Shown: positions 9,537 through 18,715 of the stretch, one piece after another | Layout of the letters: every line of letters starts with the position of its first letter | How positions within the stretch are numbered: the first letter of the stretch is position 1 | DNA from: Xanthobacteraceae bacterium | GTDB lineage: Bacteria; Pseudomonadota; Alphaproteobacteria; Rhizobiales; Xanthobacteraceae | Length of the DNA: 64,000 bases | NCBI GenBank assembly: GCA_031291475.1 | Contig: JARLIY010000050.1 | Span: 16,587-80,586 of the forward strand | Reading direction: 5' to 3' | Notes under the pieces: generated by a model | Seen by the model: the letters and a program-made list of their open reading frames with translations, nothing else | The model's database searches: none | What the model was told of the DNA's origin: nothing | Made by a program: the position numbers and the translations under genes

Positions 9537-10119
9537 ATGACCACGCAACCTATTCCGCCGCTTGCGGCCAACACCGAGGCGCTGGCGCGGCTCCTACCGC
9601 TCGCGCAAAAGCTTGCCGCGAGCCGCCGCGGGCTCATCCTCGCGCCGTTCCTCGCCGCTTTGCCGGCGAGCCTGTTGACCGATCCGGCCCGCGCGATCGA
9701 TCCGAACGAGACGCAAGTCACCTTGCCCGACCAATATCAGTGGAAGCCCGGGCTGCCAGGCGCGCCTGCGCGCTCGGTCGAAACCGTGCTGGCATTCGGC
9801 GCAACCGACAAGCCAGGCCTTTATGTGGTGCTGATCAAATGGCATCCGGGTTACATGAGCGCGCCGCACACTTGCGTCACCGACCGGCTGTGTTTCGTTC
9901 TCTCCGGCACCTGGTGGGTTAAATTCGGGCGCAAAGTTCGAGCCCGACGCTACCGTGCCAGTGCCGGCCGGCGGCTTCGTGCGCCGCGTCGCCCACACGC
10001 CGCATTACGACGGGGTCAAAAAAGGCGAGGCGGCGCCCGCGATCATAGGCGTTTTCGGCGAGGCCCCGATCGACTTTAAGCTCGTCGATCCGTCAAAGCC
10101 GCCGGTGCGGGAGGTGTAG
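9537..10119 (+). pseudogene. cupin domain protein with export signal, 1-base frameshift
   Basis: The N-terminus carries a twin-arginine-like or Sec-like leader (ASRRGLILAPFLAALPAS), followed by a cupin fold with WHPGYMSAPHTC and CFVLSGTWW. After TWWV the open frame degenerates into arginine-rich sequence, while the +1 frame continues with NSGAKFEPDATVPVPAGGFV and RRVAHTPHYDGVK and ends at TAG 10117-10119. One extra A in the AAA at about 9921-9923 accounts for this. The intact product would be about 193 residues and is probably periplasmic. Its position between GumC and the deacetylase suggests an accessory role in the EPS locus, but the substrate is unknown. Confidence 0.7.
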
Positions 10120-10170
10120 GGCTTATGCAGCTTTGAGCCGTGCCAAAGGGAGACGGCAAAGAACCCCACC

Positions 10171-10256
10171 CTTTAGCTCCCTCCCCACCACTCGCAAACG
10201 CGCAGGGGGGAGGGGAAAGTACGACCGCTTCGCGGGGCGGAAGGGTTCCCGTCACA
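10171..10256. repeat. GC-rich REP-like intergenic repeat
   Basis: The 242-base gap between the cupin gene and the deacetylase holds CTCCCTCCCC (10177-10186) opposed by GGGGGGAGGGG (10205-10215). A CGCTTCGCGGGGCGGAAGGG stretch (10226-10245) follows. The composition matches the other CTCCC/GGGAG palindromes of this window. I see no gene here. Confidence 0.45.
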
Positions 10257-10361
10257 TAAACGCCGCCGGCGCAAAGGATTATCAACCAAGCGGTGGGAAT
10301 AGTGGGCAAAGCGTGCAGGCGCCGGCGGCGGCATCGGCGGGCGGCAAAAACGGCAGCGAGA

Positions 10362-11426
10362 GTGCATTTGGCGAGCCTCAAACACACCATCATCCGCGGC
10401 GGGCTGGAATCGCTATTCTTTTCCGGCGCGCATTTCGCGTTGAAGCCGTTTCTCGGCGGCGTCGGCGCGATTTTGACGCTCCATCACGTGCGCCCGCCGC
10501 GGCCCGGTCGATTCCAGCCCAACCGCATTCTCGAAATCACGCCGCGCTTCCTCACCCGCGTGGTCAAATTGTTGCGCCGCTCGCGCGTCGACGTCGTCAG
10601 CCTCGACGAGGTCGCGCGGTGCCTGCGCGAGCGCGACTTCCGCCGCCGCTTCGTGGCGCTGACCTTCGACGACGGCTATCGCGACACGCTGCAACACGCT
10701 TATCCGATCCTCAAGGAAGCCGAGATGCCATTCGCGGTCTATGTGGCAACGAGCTTTCCCGATCGGCTCGGCGAATTGTGGTGGCTGGCGCTCGAAGCGG
10801 TGATCGCCAAGAACGAGCGCATCGGCCTCGTCATCGAGCGCGAGAACCGCACCTTCGATTGCTCAACCGTTGCGGAAAAGCGCGCGCTGTTCGACGAGCT
10901 CTACTGGTGGCTGCGCAGCCGCCCGACGGAAACTGAGCTGCGTTACATCGTGCGCAATCTCGCTGCCTGCTATGCAGTGGACATCGCGGCCTTTTGCGCG
11001 GAGCTGTGCATGGACTGGCGCGAGATCGCGGCGCTTGCCGCCGATCCGCTGGTCACCATCGGCGCTCATACCGTCAATCATCCGATGCTGTCGAAGCTGC
11101 CGGAAAAGACCGCGCGCACGGAAATGGACTTAAGCCGCGCGGTGATCGAGGCGGCGCTCGGCGTGCGGCCGGCGCACCTTGCCTATCCGTTTGGCGATCA
11201 GGCTGCGGCAGGCGCGCGCGAATTCGCCATCGCCGAGGAGCTGGGCTTCGCCACTGCGGTGACGACGCGGCCGGGCGTGCTGTTGCGCGGCCACGCCACC
11301 CACCTGACGGCCCTGCCGCGCATTTCCCTCAACGGCGAATATCAGCAATTGCGCTATGTGCGGGTGCTGCTGTCGGGCTCGGCGACCGCGATGTGGAACG
11401 GCTTCCGCGGCAAAGAGGCGGCGTGA
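10362..11426 (+). CDS. polysaccharide deacetylase (NodB homology domain) family protein
   Basis: The product has the carbohydrate esterase family 4 motifs: LTFDDGYRD (about residues 100-108), where the paired aspartates bind metal and act as base, and IGAHTVNHPMLS (about 233-244), supplying the metal-binding histidines. HLAYPFGDQ follows near the C-terminus. It probably removes N-acetyl groups from a surface polysaccharide. I chose the GTG start at 10362 (MHLASLKHTIIR) because upstream residues are arginine-rich and non-conserved; TTG 10368 is possible. No cleavable signal is obvious. It is the last gene of the plus-strand EPS arm. Confidence 0.82.
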   Translation: MHLASLKHTIIRGGLESLFFSGAHFALKPFLGGVGAILTLHHVRPPRPGRFQPNRILEITPRFLTRVVKLLRRSRVDVVSLDEVARCLRERDFRRRFVALTFDDGYRDTLQHAYPILKEAEMPFAVYVATSFPDRLGELWWLALEAVIAKNERIGLVIERENRTFDCSTVAEKRALFDELYWWLRSRPTETELRYIVRNLAACYAVDIAAFCAELCMDWREIAALAADPLVTIGAHTVNHPMLSKLPEKTARTEMDLSRAVIEAALGVRPAHLAYPFGDQAAAGAREFAIAEELGFATAVTTRPGVLLRGHATHLTALPRISLNGEYQQLRYVRVLLSGSATAMWNGFRGKEAA

Positions 11427-11499
11427 TCAGGAGTCAGTGGCCGTAATCCGTACTCAGAACGCGGAGGCTCGGCTGACTTTCCTGTTTACCGATCACTGA

Positions 11500-11709
11500 T
11501 TACCGATTCCTGCTCCCGCTCATCCAGGCGACGATCGGCATTGCCGGCAAAACCCAGCCGATGCCGGCGACGACGTAATAGGCCACGGACAGGACGGCGT
11601 GGTCACGGATGGCAGGAAATTGCGCGAGCGCCATGGCGACGAGCGCCCAGACGACGACGAGGACGAACAGCGCGACGGCGCCGATGAATTTGCGCAGGCG
11701 AAGCGGCAT
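11500..11709 (-). CDS. DUF2842 small membrane protein
   Basis: The 69-residue protein begins [15 protein letters not shown], has two membrane helices and ends near [15 protein letters not shown]. That is the pattern of the alphaproteobacterial DUF2842 family. The function is unknown. It is divergent from the heme A synthase gene, with 47 bases between start codons, a neighbourhood seen for this family. ATG 11709 is chosen because upstream residues are unrelated to the family. Confidence 0.8.
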   Translation of the reverse strand: MPLRLRKFIGAVALFVLVVVWALVAMALAQFPAIRDHAVLSVAYYVVAGIGWVLPAMPIVAWMSGSRNR

Positions 11710-11756
11710 TTGGCGGGCGACATCAGGTCCGTTGCGAGGGCAGGGCGCAGCACTAT

Positions 11757-12893
11757 ATGGTCCGCGCGCGCCCGACAAGCGACCCGAGCATGCCGCAAAA
11801 CCTTGCCGACCGAGACATGCGCGCGATCCGGCTGTGGCTTTATGCCGTCGCCGCCTTGGTGCTGGCGATGGTGCTGGTCGGCGGCGCCACGCGGCTCACC
11901 GAAAGCGGCCTCTCGATCACCGAGTGGGAGCCGGTCATGGGCATCCTGCCGCCACTCGACGCGGCGCAATGGCAGGACGCGTTTGCGAAATATCAGGCCA
12001 TTCCGCAATATCGCGCGCTCAACGCCGGCATGAGCCTGCAAGCCTTTCAGACCATCTATTGGTGGGAGTGGACGCATCGCCTGCTCGGGCGGCTGATCGG
12101 GGTCGCGTTTCTTCTACCGTTTCTCTGCTTTCTTTGGCGCGGTACAGTCGCGCCTTCGTTGCGGCCACGCCTGTGGTTCATTTTCGCTCTCGGCGCGCTA
12201 CAGGGCGCCGTCGGCTGGTGGATGGTCGCCTCAGGCCTCGCCGCGCGCGTCGAGGTCTCGCAATATCGCCTGGCGACGCATCTCCTCCTCGCTTGCGTGA
12301 TTTACGCAGCGCTGATCTGGACGGCGCGCCGGCTGAATGGAAGAGCGCCGCTTGTAGTGCCGGCCCGCAGCCACGCCGGCGCATTCGTGCTTTTGCTTTT
12401 CGTGCTGTTGCAGATCTATCTCGGCGCCTTGGTCGCCGGCCTGCGCGCCGGCTATGCCTACAATACCTGGCCGCTGATCGACGACGGCTTGGTGCCGGAC
12501 GCCGCACGGCTCTTCTTCGCCGCACCGCTGTGGCGCAATTTTTTTGAGAACATTCTGACCGTGCAGTTCGATCACCGCATGCTCGCTTATGTGATCTTTG
12601 CCGTCGCGCTGTTGCACGCCTTCGACGTCGAGCGCAGCGTAAAAGACCGCACGGCGCGCATTGGCGCTTTCGCGCTGTTCGGGGTAGTGGCGCTGCAAGT
12701 GGCGCTCGGCATCGTCACGCTTGTTTGGCGCGTGCCGCTTCCTTTGGTGCTGTTGCATCAGGCGATGGCGATGCTGGTGCTCACCGCAACCACGCTGCAC
12801 GCGGCTAACCTTGCCGAGCGCATCCCGCGCTCGCTCGCCGCGCCGGCGCGGCATGAAACTAGTCGGCCAGCGCTTGGTCGAGATCGGCGATGA
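11757..12893 (+). CDS. ctaA: heme A synthase (COX15/CtaA)
   Basis: This eight-helix inner-membrane enzyme oxidises the C8 methyl of heme O to the formyl group of heme A for cytochrome aa3 oxidases. The conserved [18 protein letters not shown] (about residues 40-57) and the histidine-containing [17 protein letters not shown] are present. The second half mirrors this with [11 protein letters not shown] and [11 protein letters not shown], which hold the other heme-ligand histidines. The length of 378 residues is normal. Its 3' end overlaps the convergent metY gene by 35 bases. Confidence 0.93.
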   Translation: MVRARPTSDPSMPQNLADRDMRAIRLWLYAVAALVLAMVLVGGATRLTESGLSITEWEPVMGILPPLDAAQWQDAFAKYQAIPQYRALNAGMSLQAFQTIYWWEWTHRLLGRLIGVAFLLPFLCFLWRGTVAPSLRPRLWFIFALGALQGAVGWWMVASGLAARVEVSQYRLATHLLLACVIYAALIWTARRLNGRAPLVVPARSHAGAFVLLLFVLLQIYLGALVAGLRAGYAYNTWPLIDDGLVPDAARLFFAAPLWRNFFENILTVQFDHRMLAYVIFAVALLHAFDVERSVKDRTARIGAFALFGVVALQVALGIVTLVWRVPLPLVLLHQAMAMLVLTATTLHAANLAERIPRSLAAPARHETSRPALGRDRR

Positions 12894-14139
12894 TGTCTTC
12901 GACGTCCTCGATACCGATCGAGAGCCGCACCACGTCGGGCCCGGCGCCGGCCTCGATCTTCTGCGCATCGGCGAGCTGCCGGTGCGTGGTCGAAGCCGGA
13001 TGAATGATCAGCGAGCGCGTGTCGCCAATATTGGCCAGATGCGAAAAGAGTTTCACGTTGGAGACGAGCTTGACGCCAGCGTCATAACCGCCATTGAGCC
13101 CGAAAGTGAACACCGCACCGGCGCCGCTCGGGCAGTATTTGCGCGCGAGGTTGTGATAGCGGTCGCCGGGCAGTCCGGGATAGCTCACCCAGGTCACCTT
13201 CGGGTGCGCGGCGACCCATTGCGCGACCGCGAGCGCATTGTCGCAATGCTTGCGCATCCGCAGCGGTAAAGTCTCGATGCCGGTGAGGATGAGGAAGGCG
13301 TTGAACGGCGACAGCGCCGGCCCGATATCGCGCAACGCCAGCACGCGGCAGGCGATGGCGAAGGCGAAATTGCCGAAAGTCTCGTGCAGCACGATGCCGT
13401 GATATTCCGGCCGCGGCTCGCACAACATCGGATAGCGGCGCTCGCGCGACCAGTTGAAGGTGCCGGCGTCCACGATCAGCCCGCCGATCGAATTGCCGTG
13501 GCCGCCGAGGAATTTGGTCAGCGAATGTACGACGATGTCGGCGCCGTGGTCGATCGGTTTGCACAGATACGGCGTGGCGAGCGTGTTGTCGACGATGTAG
13601 GGCACGCCGGCGCGCTTGGCGATCTGCGCCACCGCCGCCAGGTCGGTGACGACGCCGCCGGGATTGGCGATTGACTCGGTGAAGATCGCCTTGGTCTTCG
13701 GCGAGATGGCCCGCTCGAACGAGGAAATGTCGTCGGGATCGGCCCACACCACATTCCAGCCGAAATTCTTGAACGCGTGGGTGAACTGGTTGATCGACCC
13801 GCCGTAGAGCTTCTTCGAGGCGACGAATTCGTCGCCGGGTTGCAGCAGGCAGTGGAAGACGAGCACTTGGGCTGCATGTCCGGAGGCGGCGGCCAAGCCG
13901 GCGGTGCCGCCTTCTAGCGCAGCGACCCGCTCCTCGAGAACGGCGGTCGTCGGATTGCCGATGCGTGTATAGATGTTGCCGAAGGTTTGCAGGCCGAATA
14001 GCGAGGCGGCGTGATCGACGCTGTCGAACACATAAGATGTGGTCTGGTAGATCGGCGTGGCGCGCGCGCCGGTCGTAGGATCGGGCTGCGCGCCGGCGTG
14101 CACGGCAAGCGTCGAGAAACCCGGAATGCGTTCGCCCAT
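12859..14139 (-). CDS. metY: O-acetylhomoserine sulfhydrylase / aminocarboxypropyltransferase
   Basis: This cytosolic PLP enzyme of the Cys/Met metabolism family makes homocysteine from O-acetylhomoserine and sulfide. The 426-residue length fits MetY better than the shorter MetB/MetC. Visible motifs are [20 protein letters not shown] (phosphate binding), [13 protein letters not shown] and the lysine motif [16 protein letters not shown] (about residues 203-218). No SAM-II riboswitch could be recognised in the 117 bases upstream. The gene is convergent with ctaA and downstream of a terminator from the next minus-strand gene. Confidence 0.92.
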   Translation of the reverse strand: MGERIPGFSTLAVHAGAQPDPTTGARATPIYQTTSYVFDSVDHAASLFGLQTFGNIYTRIGNPTTAVLEERVAALEGGTAGLAAASGHAAQVLVFHCLLQPGDEFVASKKLYGGSINQFTHAFKNFGWNVVWADPDDISSFERAISPKTKAIFTESIANPGGVVTDLAAVAQIAKRAGVPYIVDNTLATPYLCKPIDHGADIVVHSLTKFLGGHGNSIGGLIVDAGTFNWSRERRYPMLCEPRPEYHGIVLHETFGNFAFAIACRVLALRDIGPALSPFNAFLILTGIETLPLRMRKHCDNALAVAQWVAAHPKVTWVSYPGLPGDRYHNLARKYCPSGAGAVFTFGLNGGYDAGVKLVSNVKLFSHLANIGDTRSLIIHPASTTHRQLADAQKIEAGAGPDVVRLSIGIEDVEDIIADLDQALAD

Positions 14140-14249
14140 CAGTCGTTCCTTTTGCGCCGAGCGCCGGTGACCACGGTGGAAAGAATCCCGTCCGGTTTAT
14201 AGGACCGGCCATCGCCGTCAAGGCACCGGTGCGGCGTATCGTTACAATA

Positions 14250-14279
14250 ACAAAACCGCCGCGCGGCCGGCGCGGCGGC
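14250..14279 (-). terminator. rho-independent terminator of the 14317-14541 gene
   Basis: Read on the minus strand, a CCGCCGCGC/GCGCGGCGG stem (14257-14279) is followed by TTTTGTT. It lies 37 bases past the stop of the small cysteine-containing gene and before metY, so it separates the two transcripts. Confidence 0.75.
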
Positions 14280-14316
14280 AAGGTTACGCTTACGCTTCAA
14301 ACAGAGGTGTTGCCGA

Positions 14317-14541
14317 TCAGCCGTGCCAATGCGCCAGCTGCGCCCGGCAAGGCTGCGAAATGCGGGTACGATTGCTGATGAGGCAGCCGGCAACGCGGGC
14401 GCGGTCCGGGATGTATTGCCCGCAGACGGTCATGGCGTCGCTCATGCAGGCGTTCTGGTTTTGCGGATCGTCCGCCCGCGCCGTGGCCGGCGCGAGTGCC
14501 GTACAAAGCAGGATCAGTGTCAGTGCCGAGCGCATTTTCAT
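14317..14541 (-). CDS. small secreted cysteine-containing protein
   Basis: The 74-residue precursor starts at ATG 14541 behind an AGGAG ribosome binding site. It has a clear signal peptide (SALTLILLCTALAPATARA) and a mature part of about 50 residues with four cysteines (ACMSDAMTVCGQYI, GCLISN, QPCRAQL). The spacing suggests two disulfides in the periplasm. It resembles short cysteine-repeat proteins common in Rhizobiales; no function is known. It has its own terminator. Confidence 0.75.
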   Translation of the reverse strand: MKMRSALTLILLCTALAPATARADDPQNQNACMSDAMTVCGQYIPDRARVAGCLISNRTRISQPCRAQLAHWHG

Positions 14542-14718
14542 GGCTCGTTCTCCTATTTTCCAAGTGACGCTTTCGCGTGGAGCCGAATGGCTCATGGACG
14601 GTTGAACTGTAAGGAAATCGGCGAGGGCGGCAAAAAGTTCCCTGCGTTTGCAGTTAAGCAATCCGCTTTTTCGCAATGTAAATTTGTTGAATCGCGCCGG
14701 CGCGTATTGGAAAACTGC

Positions 14719-15306
14719 TTAGGTGTCGCCATCCTCGCGCGCCGCGCGTTCGGCGGCGGCAGCAGCATCGGTTTCGCCGCCGCGCGTCGAAGCGCGGTTG
14801 AGCGAGAGGCGCTGAATGCCGCCGACGGTGCCTTTCTTCGCGGAGATGGTGCGGGTGTTGACGCCCATCCAAGCGATTTCCGAAGACAGCCGCCCGTATT
14901 CGATCTTTGGGCAGCGGTTCATCACCACCTTAAGGCCGTTACTTTCGGCAAGCGCGGCGGCCTCATCATTGCGGATGCCGAGCTGCATCCAGATCACCTG
15001 CGGCCGTGGATTTAGCGCAAGCGATTCCTCGACGATCGGCAGCGCGTGACGCGCGCTACGAAAAATATCGACCATGTCGATCGGTTCGGGAACGTCGCCG
15101 AGCCGCGCGTAGATGCGGCGGCCGAGGATCGAACGGCCCGCGCGAACCGGGTTGATCGGGATCATGGTGTAGCCGCGTTCGAGCAGGTATTTGAAGACGA
15201 AATAGCTCGGGCGGTTTTCCTTCTCCGAGGCCCCCACCATCGCAATCGTCTTTACGGTATTGAGAATACCGCGGATGTAACCGTCGGAGTAGGAATCGTG
15301 GTTCAT
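14719..15306 (-). CDS. CoA-binding (YccU-like) protein
   Basis: This is a single Rossmann-fold CoA-binding domain protein. KTIAMVGASEKENRPSYFVF (about residues 18-37) holds the nucleotide-binding glycine segment, followed by LLERGYTMIPINPV and QVIWMQLGIRNDEAA. The C-terminal 40 residues are low-complexity and alanine-rich. Family members bind CoA, but no reaction is known. The start ATG at 15306 (MNHDSYSDGYI) is chosen by domain position. It lies 13 bases downstream of the crotonase gene and is probably cotranscribed with it. Confidence 0.85.
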   Translation of the reverse strand: MNHDSYSDGYIRGILNTVKTIAMVGASEKENRPSYFVFKYLLERGYTMIPINPVRAGRSILGRRIYARLGDVPEPIDMVDIFRSARHALPIVEESLALNPRPQVIWMQLGIRNDEAAALAESNGLKVVMNRCPKIEYGRLSSEIAWMGVNTRTISAKKGTVGGIQRLSLNRASTRGGETDAAAAAERAAREDGDT

Positions 15307-15319
15307 CGCGCGGTTGAGG

Positions 15320-16150
15320 TCAGCGGTCTTCCCATTTCGGCTCCCGCTTCTCGATGAAGGCGTTGATACCTTCCTCGGCGTCACGCGCCAGCATGTTCTC
15401 CACCATCACCTCCGAGACGTAGGTGTAAGCATCCGCCAATCGCATCTCCAGCTGACGATAGAAACCCTCTTTGCCGATTTTGACCGTCAATGAGGACTTG
15501 CTGGAAATTTCGCGCGCGAGCTTGATCGCTTCCTCACGCTCGCGGCCGGGCGCGACAATGCGGTTGACAAGACCGATGCGTGCGGCGTGCTCGGCTGGGA
15601 TCATTTCGCCGGTGAGCAGCATCTCCATCGCGTGCTTGGGGGACACGTTACGGGAGAGCGCCACCATGGGCGTCGAACAGAACAGCCCGATATCGACGCC
15701 GGGCGTCGCGAACTTGGCTTCGCGCGAGGCCACCGCAAGATCGCAACTCGCCACCAATTGGCAGCCGGCAGCGCTGGCGATGGCCTGCACCGCAGCAATC
15801 ACCGGCTGCGGCAGCGCGACAATCTGCTGCATCATGGTGCTGCACGTCGTCATCATGTGCTTGAAGTAAGCGCGGCCCCGGTCGGCGTCGGCGCGATGCC
15901 GGTTCAGTTCCTTGAGGTCGTGGCCGGCGGAGAAGGCGGGGCCGTTGGCGGCCAAGACGACCGCACGCACCGTATCGTCATGGGCGATGGCGGTGAGCGC
16001 ATCCCCGAGCGCCTCCAGCATCGCCTCCGACAGGCTGTTGCGGGTCTGCGGGTGGTTGAGCGTCAACACGGCGACGCCGGCCACGTCCTCGCGCAACAGG
16101 ATCAGCGAAGAGGCCGCGGTCGCCGCGGCACCGGCGGATTGCGCGTTCAT
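15320..16150 (-). CDS. enoyl-CoA hydratase/isomerase family protein (ECHDC3-like)
   Basis: The 276-residue protein has the crotonase fold, with the oxyanion-hole segments GPAFSAGHDLKEL (about 73-85) and AAGCQLVASCDLAVASREAK. The two catalytic glutamates of true enoyl-CoA hydratases are not in place: the first position reads GCQL instead of GCEL, and the second lies in ATPGVDIGLFCSTP. This matches the ECHDC3-type subgroup rather than FadB-like hydratases, so the reaction is uncertain. ATG 16150 follows AGGACGGG. It heads a two-gene unit with the CoA-binding protein. Confidence 0.85.
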   Translation of the reverse strand: MNAQSAGAAATAASSLILLREDVAGVAVLTLNHPQTRNSLSEAMLEALGDALTAIAHDDTVRAVVLAANGPAFSAGHDLKELNRHRADADRGRAYFKHMMTTCSTMMQQIVALPQPVIAAVQAIASAAGCQLVASCDLAVASREAKFATPGVDIGLFCSTPMVALSRNVSPKHAMEMLLTGEMIPAEHAARIGLVNRIVAPGREREEAIKLAREISSKSSLTVKIGKEGFYRQLEMRLADAYTYVSEVMVENMLARDAEEGINAFIEKREPKWEDR

Positions 16151-16241
16151 GGAGTCCCGTCCTTTAAGTCCGCTCCCTGCCGTGCGCATTGGCAAGTCAT
16201 TCCCTGCATTGTATCCGATCCATCATGCAGGGAGCAGGGGC

Positions 16242-16694
16242 ATGAAGGACACCAAGAAGGATCTGGCGGCGCCAAAGCTCACGGTCAAGGAGCTCGAACG
16301 TCTGCTCAGCGCCGAATTTCCTCATATGTTCAATGCGCAGGGCGGCTATGGCATCGAAGAAGTCTGGTTTGGCGGCAGCCGTGTCCGCAAACGCTTCAAC
16401 GAGCGCTCGCTGCGGCCCGGCGGGACGATCGCCGGGACCACCATGATGACGCTTGCCGATTTCGCCCCTTATGTCGCGATCCTCGCCAGCATCGGTTGGG
16501 TGCCGCTGGCTGTGACCACCAACCTGACCATCAATTTTCTCAAAAAGCCCGCACAGCGGGACCTTTTCGCCGAAGCTCGCTTGCTCAAGCTCGGGAAGCG
16601 GCTTGCGGTCGCGGAAGTGGCGATCCGCTCGGATGGTCAGGAGGAGCTCGTGGCGCACGCGACGTCGACCTACTCCATCCCTCCGAGAGGTTAA
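16242..16694 (+). CDS. PaaI-type hotdog thioesterase family protein
   Basis: The 150-residue protein has the hotdog pattern of PaaI/4HBT thioesterases. RSLRPGGTIAGTTMMTLADF (about residues 48-67) occupies the position of the catalytic helix, and LTINFLKKP lies on the strand leading to the dimer interface. It probably hydrolyses an acyl-CoA thioester in the cytoplasm; the substrate is unknown. ATG 16242 follows GGGAGCAGGGG. It is divergent from the ECHDC3-like gene (91 bases apart), suggesting a small acyl-CoA metabolism pair. Confidence 0.8.
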   Translation: MKDTKKDLAAPKLTVKELERLLSAEFPHMFNAQGGYGIEEVWFGGSRVRKRFNERSLRPGGTIAGTTMMTLADFAPYVAILASIGWVPLAVTTNLTINFLKKPAQRDLFAEARLLKLGKRLAVAEVAIRSDGQEELVAHATSTYSIPPRG

Positions 16695-16749
16695 ATATTA
16701 CCTCTAAGCCAAATCATTGAGATATTGGCAAAATAGCCGCAACGTGGTG

Positions 16750-16778
16750 TTGACCCGCGACGGCGCTGCGGATAAATA
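16750..16778 (+). promoter_or_regulatory. sigma-70-type promoter of rplM-rpsI
   Basis: TTGACC (16750-16755) and TAAATA (16773-16778) are separated by exactly 17 bases. They lie 50 bases upstream of the rplM start, in a 134-base gap with no gene. Confidence 0.6.
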
Positions 16779-16828
16779 GCCGCTCCAGACGCCGGACATT
16801 TAGGCGTATTCCGCAAACGGGTGAGACG

Positions 16829-17293
16829 ATGAAGACGTATTCGGCCAAACCCGCCGAGGTCGAAAAGAAGTGGGTCATGATCGATGCCGACGGCGTCGTC
16901 GTCGGCCGGCTCGCCTCGATTGTCGCCATGCGTCTGCGCGGTAAACACAAGCCCAGCTACACCCCGCATGTTGACTGCGGCGACAATGTCATCGTCATCA
17001 ATGCCGCCAAGGCGGTGCTGACCGGCCGCAAGGTCGAGCAAAAAATCTATTACAAGCACACCGGTTATATTGGCGGCATCAAGGAGCGTACAGCCAAGTC
17101 GATACTCGCCGGCCGCTTTCCCGAACGCATCGTCGAGAAAGCCATCGAACGCATGCTACCGCGCGGACCGCTTGGCCGGATTCAGCTGGGCAATCTGCGG
17201 GTCTATCCGCACGCCGAACATCCGCACGCGGCGCAGCAGCCGGTGCAGCTCGACGTCGGCGCCATGAACCGCAAGAACAAGAGGACCGCCTGA
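16829..17293 (+). CDS. rplM: 50S ribosomal protein L13
   Basis: The 154-residue protein has the L13 signatures [18 protein letters not shown] at the N-terminus, [11 protein letters not shown] and [15 protein letters not shown] in the middle, and [20 protein letters not shown] towards the end. It is an early-assembly protein of the large ribosomal subunit. Its TGA shares a base with the rpsI start codon, so the pair forms the usual rplM-rpsI operon. Confidence 0.97.
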   Translation: MKTYSAKPAEVEKKWVMIDADGVVVGRLASIVAMRLRGKHKPSYTPHVDCGDNVIVINAAKAVLTGRKVEQKIYYKHTGYIGGIKERTAKSILAGRFPERIVEKAIERMLPRGPLGRIQLGNLRVYPHAEHPHAAQQPVQLDVGAMNRKNKRTA

Positions 17294-17772
17294 TGGCCGA
17301 GACCGTGCAGACCCTCGAAGAGCTGTCGGCGCTCAAGCCCGCGGCAGCACCGCAGCCGCCGAAATACGTGCAGAAGCTGGACAAACAGGGCCGCGCCTAC
17401 GCCACTGGCAAGCGCAAGGATGCGGTGGCGCGCGTTTGGATCAAAATGGGCGGCGGCAAGATCGTGATCAACGATCGCCCGGTGGAAACTTATTTTGCTC
17501 GCCCAGTGCTGCGCATGCTGATCCAACAGCCGCTCGTCGCCGCCAATCGCCAAGGCCAATTCGACGTCGTGTGCACCGTTTCCGGCGGCGGACTGTCCGG
17601 TCAAGCCGGCGCGGTCCGGCACGGTTTATCCAAGGCGCTGATGCGGCACGAGCCGGATCTGCGCGCGGTCCTCAAGCGCGGCGGTTTCTTGACTCGAGAC
17701 TCGCGCGTGGTCGAAAGAAAGAAATACGGCCGCGCCAAAGCGCGCCGCAGCTTCCAGTTCTCGAAACGGTAA
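17293..17772 (+). CDS. rpsI: 30S ribosomal protein S9
   Basis: The 159-residue protein has a non-conserved N-terminal extension of about 35 residues common in alphaproteobacteria. The S9 core follows, with [33 protein letters not shown] and the basic C-terminal tail [17 protein letters not shown], which reaches the P-site tRNA. Its ATG overlaps the rplM TGA by one base (ATG at 17293). Confidence 0.97.
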   Translation: MAETVQTLEELSALKPAAAPQPPKYVQKLDKQGRAYATGKRKDAVARVWIKMGGGKIVINDRPVETYFARPVLRMLIQQPLVAANRQGQFDVVCTVSGGGLSGQAGAVRHGLSKALMRHEPDLRAVLKRGGFLTRDSRVVERKKYGRAKARRSFQFSKR

Positions 17773-17801
17773 GCGGCTGCCCCACGGTAGGGGCCTCCCG
17801 A

Positions 17802-18485
17802 TCAACCGGGCGGCGCGAACGCCAGATTTTCGCGCGTATAGATTTCGTCGACTTCGGAGATCGGCTTGAGATCGGGCGTGTAAACAAGCGCTCGATACTC
17901 GAAGAGCATGGGCGGAATTGCCAGCGCCTGTTGCGGATGATCGGCCGGCGGCGGCCGCCCTTCCCAACCTTCACCGAGCGGCTTCCACAACACCTCGACC
18001 GCAAACGTTTGGCGAAAAGGCTTCAGCTCCGCGATCGCGCGCCCGAACGGCGTGTCGGTCGTTTCCAGTGAGCGGTTCATTTCGGCAGTGAGCCGCGACG
18101 GCACATACCAGTTGTCGGCCTCGGACAAAATCCGGTCGCCGCAGGCGAGCTCGACCTGGCGGAACTTGACCGGTTCGTTCCGGTCGACCTGTAACCGCAG
18201 GCGCTGCTCGTCCGCGACGGGCTTGTCGACCCCGCGAATTAGACGCGCGTGAATCTTCGGCTCGCCGGCGAGCTTATGGTCCGCGCACCATTTGTCGAGA
18301 GTGAATGTGGCGCTGCGGGCGGCGAGCAAGGTGGCATTGAGCGTCTCCACCAGCGCCCATGCTTCAACTCGCGCGAGGAAGGTGTCGGGCCAAGCCGGCA
18401 TCGGCTGCGCGCCGGAAGGCGGTAGCAGGAAACAAGCGCAAAGGAGGAGGGCGAATGCGGCGGTCGACCGGCTGAAGTGTTTCAT
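17802..18485 (-). CDS. exported chorismate-lyase-like (UbiC/UTRA-fold) protein, function unknown
   Basis: The 227-residue precursor has a strong signal peptide (TAAFALLLCACFLLPPSGA), so the mature protein should be periplasmic or lipid-associated. The mature part resembles chorismate-lyase-like proteins: VETLNATLLAARSATFTLDK, a VKFRQVELACGDRILSEADN strand pair, and NWYVPSRLTAEMN followed by TTDTPFGRAI. A cytoplasmic ubiquinone role would not fit a secreted protein, so the activity is uncertain. ATG 18485 places the signal peptide at the very N-terminus. The gene is convergent with rpsI. Confidence 0.6.
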   Translation of the reverse strand: MKHFSRSTAAFALLLCACFLLPPSGAQPMPAWPDTFLARVEAWALVETLNATLLAARSATFTLDKWCADHKLAGEPKIHARLIRGVDKPVADEQRLRLQVDRNEPVKFRQVELACGDRILSEADNWYVPSRLTAEMNRSLETTDTPFGRAIAELKPFRQTFAVEVLWKPLGEGWEGRPPPADHPQQALAIPPMLFEYRALVYTPDLKPISEVDEIYTRENLAFAPPG

Positions 18486-18715
18486 GGCGATCCTGTCTGC
18501 TGCCGGCGGCAGCTTGGAAAGGCAAGGCAGCGGATACGCGCCGCTTCCTAAAGTTGGGACGGCATTTTTCGTTCTTTTCCGACAATTTTTTCCAAAAACC
18601 GACGCATACGCAACACACTTGGCAAAGCTTGGGGAGGGAATCGTTCGGCGCACGCCGCGGAACGGTGATACGTATTTCTCCGCATATCCGGAACGTTCGG
18701 ATCGGAGCGCCATCG

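Noticed and set aside
14140..14249. Possible SAM-II riboswitch upstream of metY
   Set aside because: The conserved pseudoknot sequences could not be found in the short leader.
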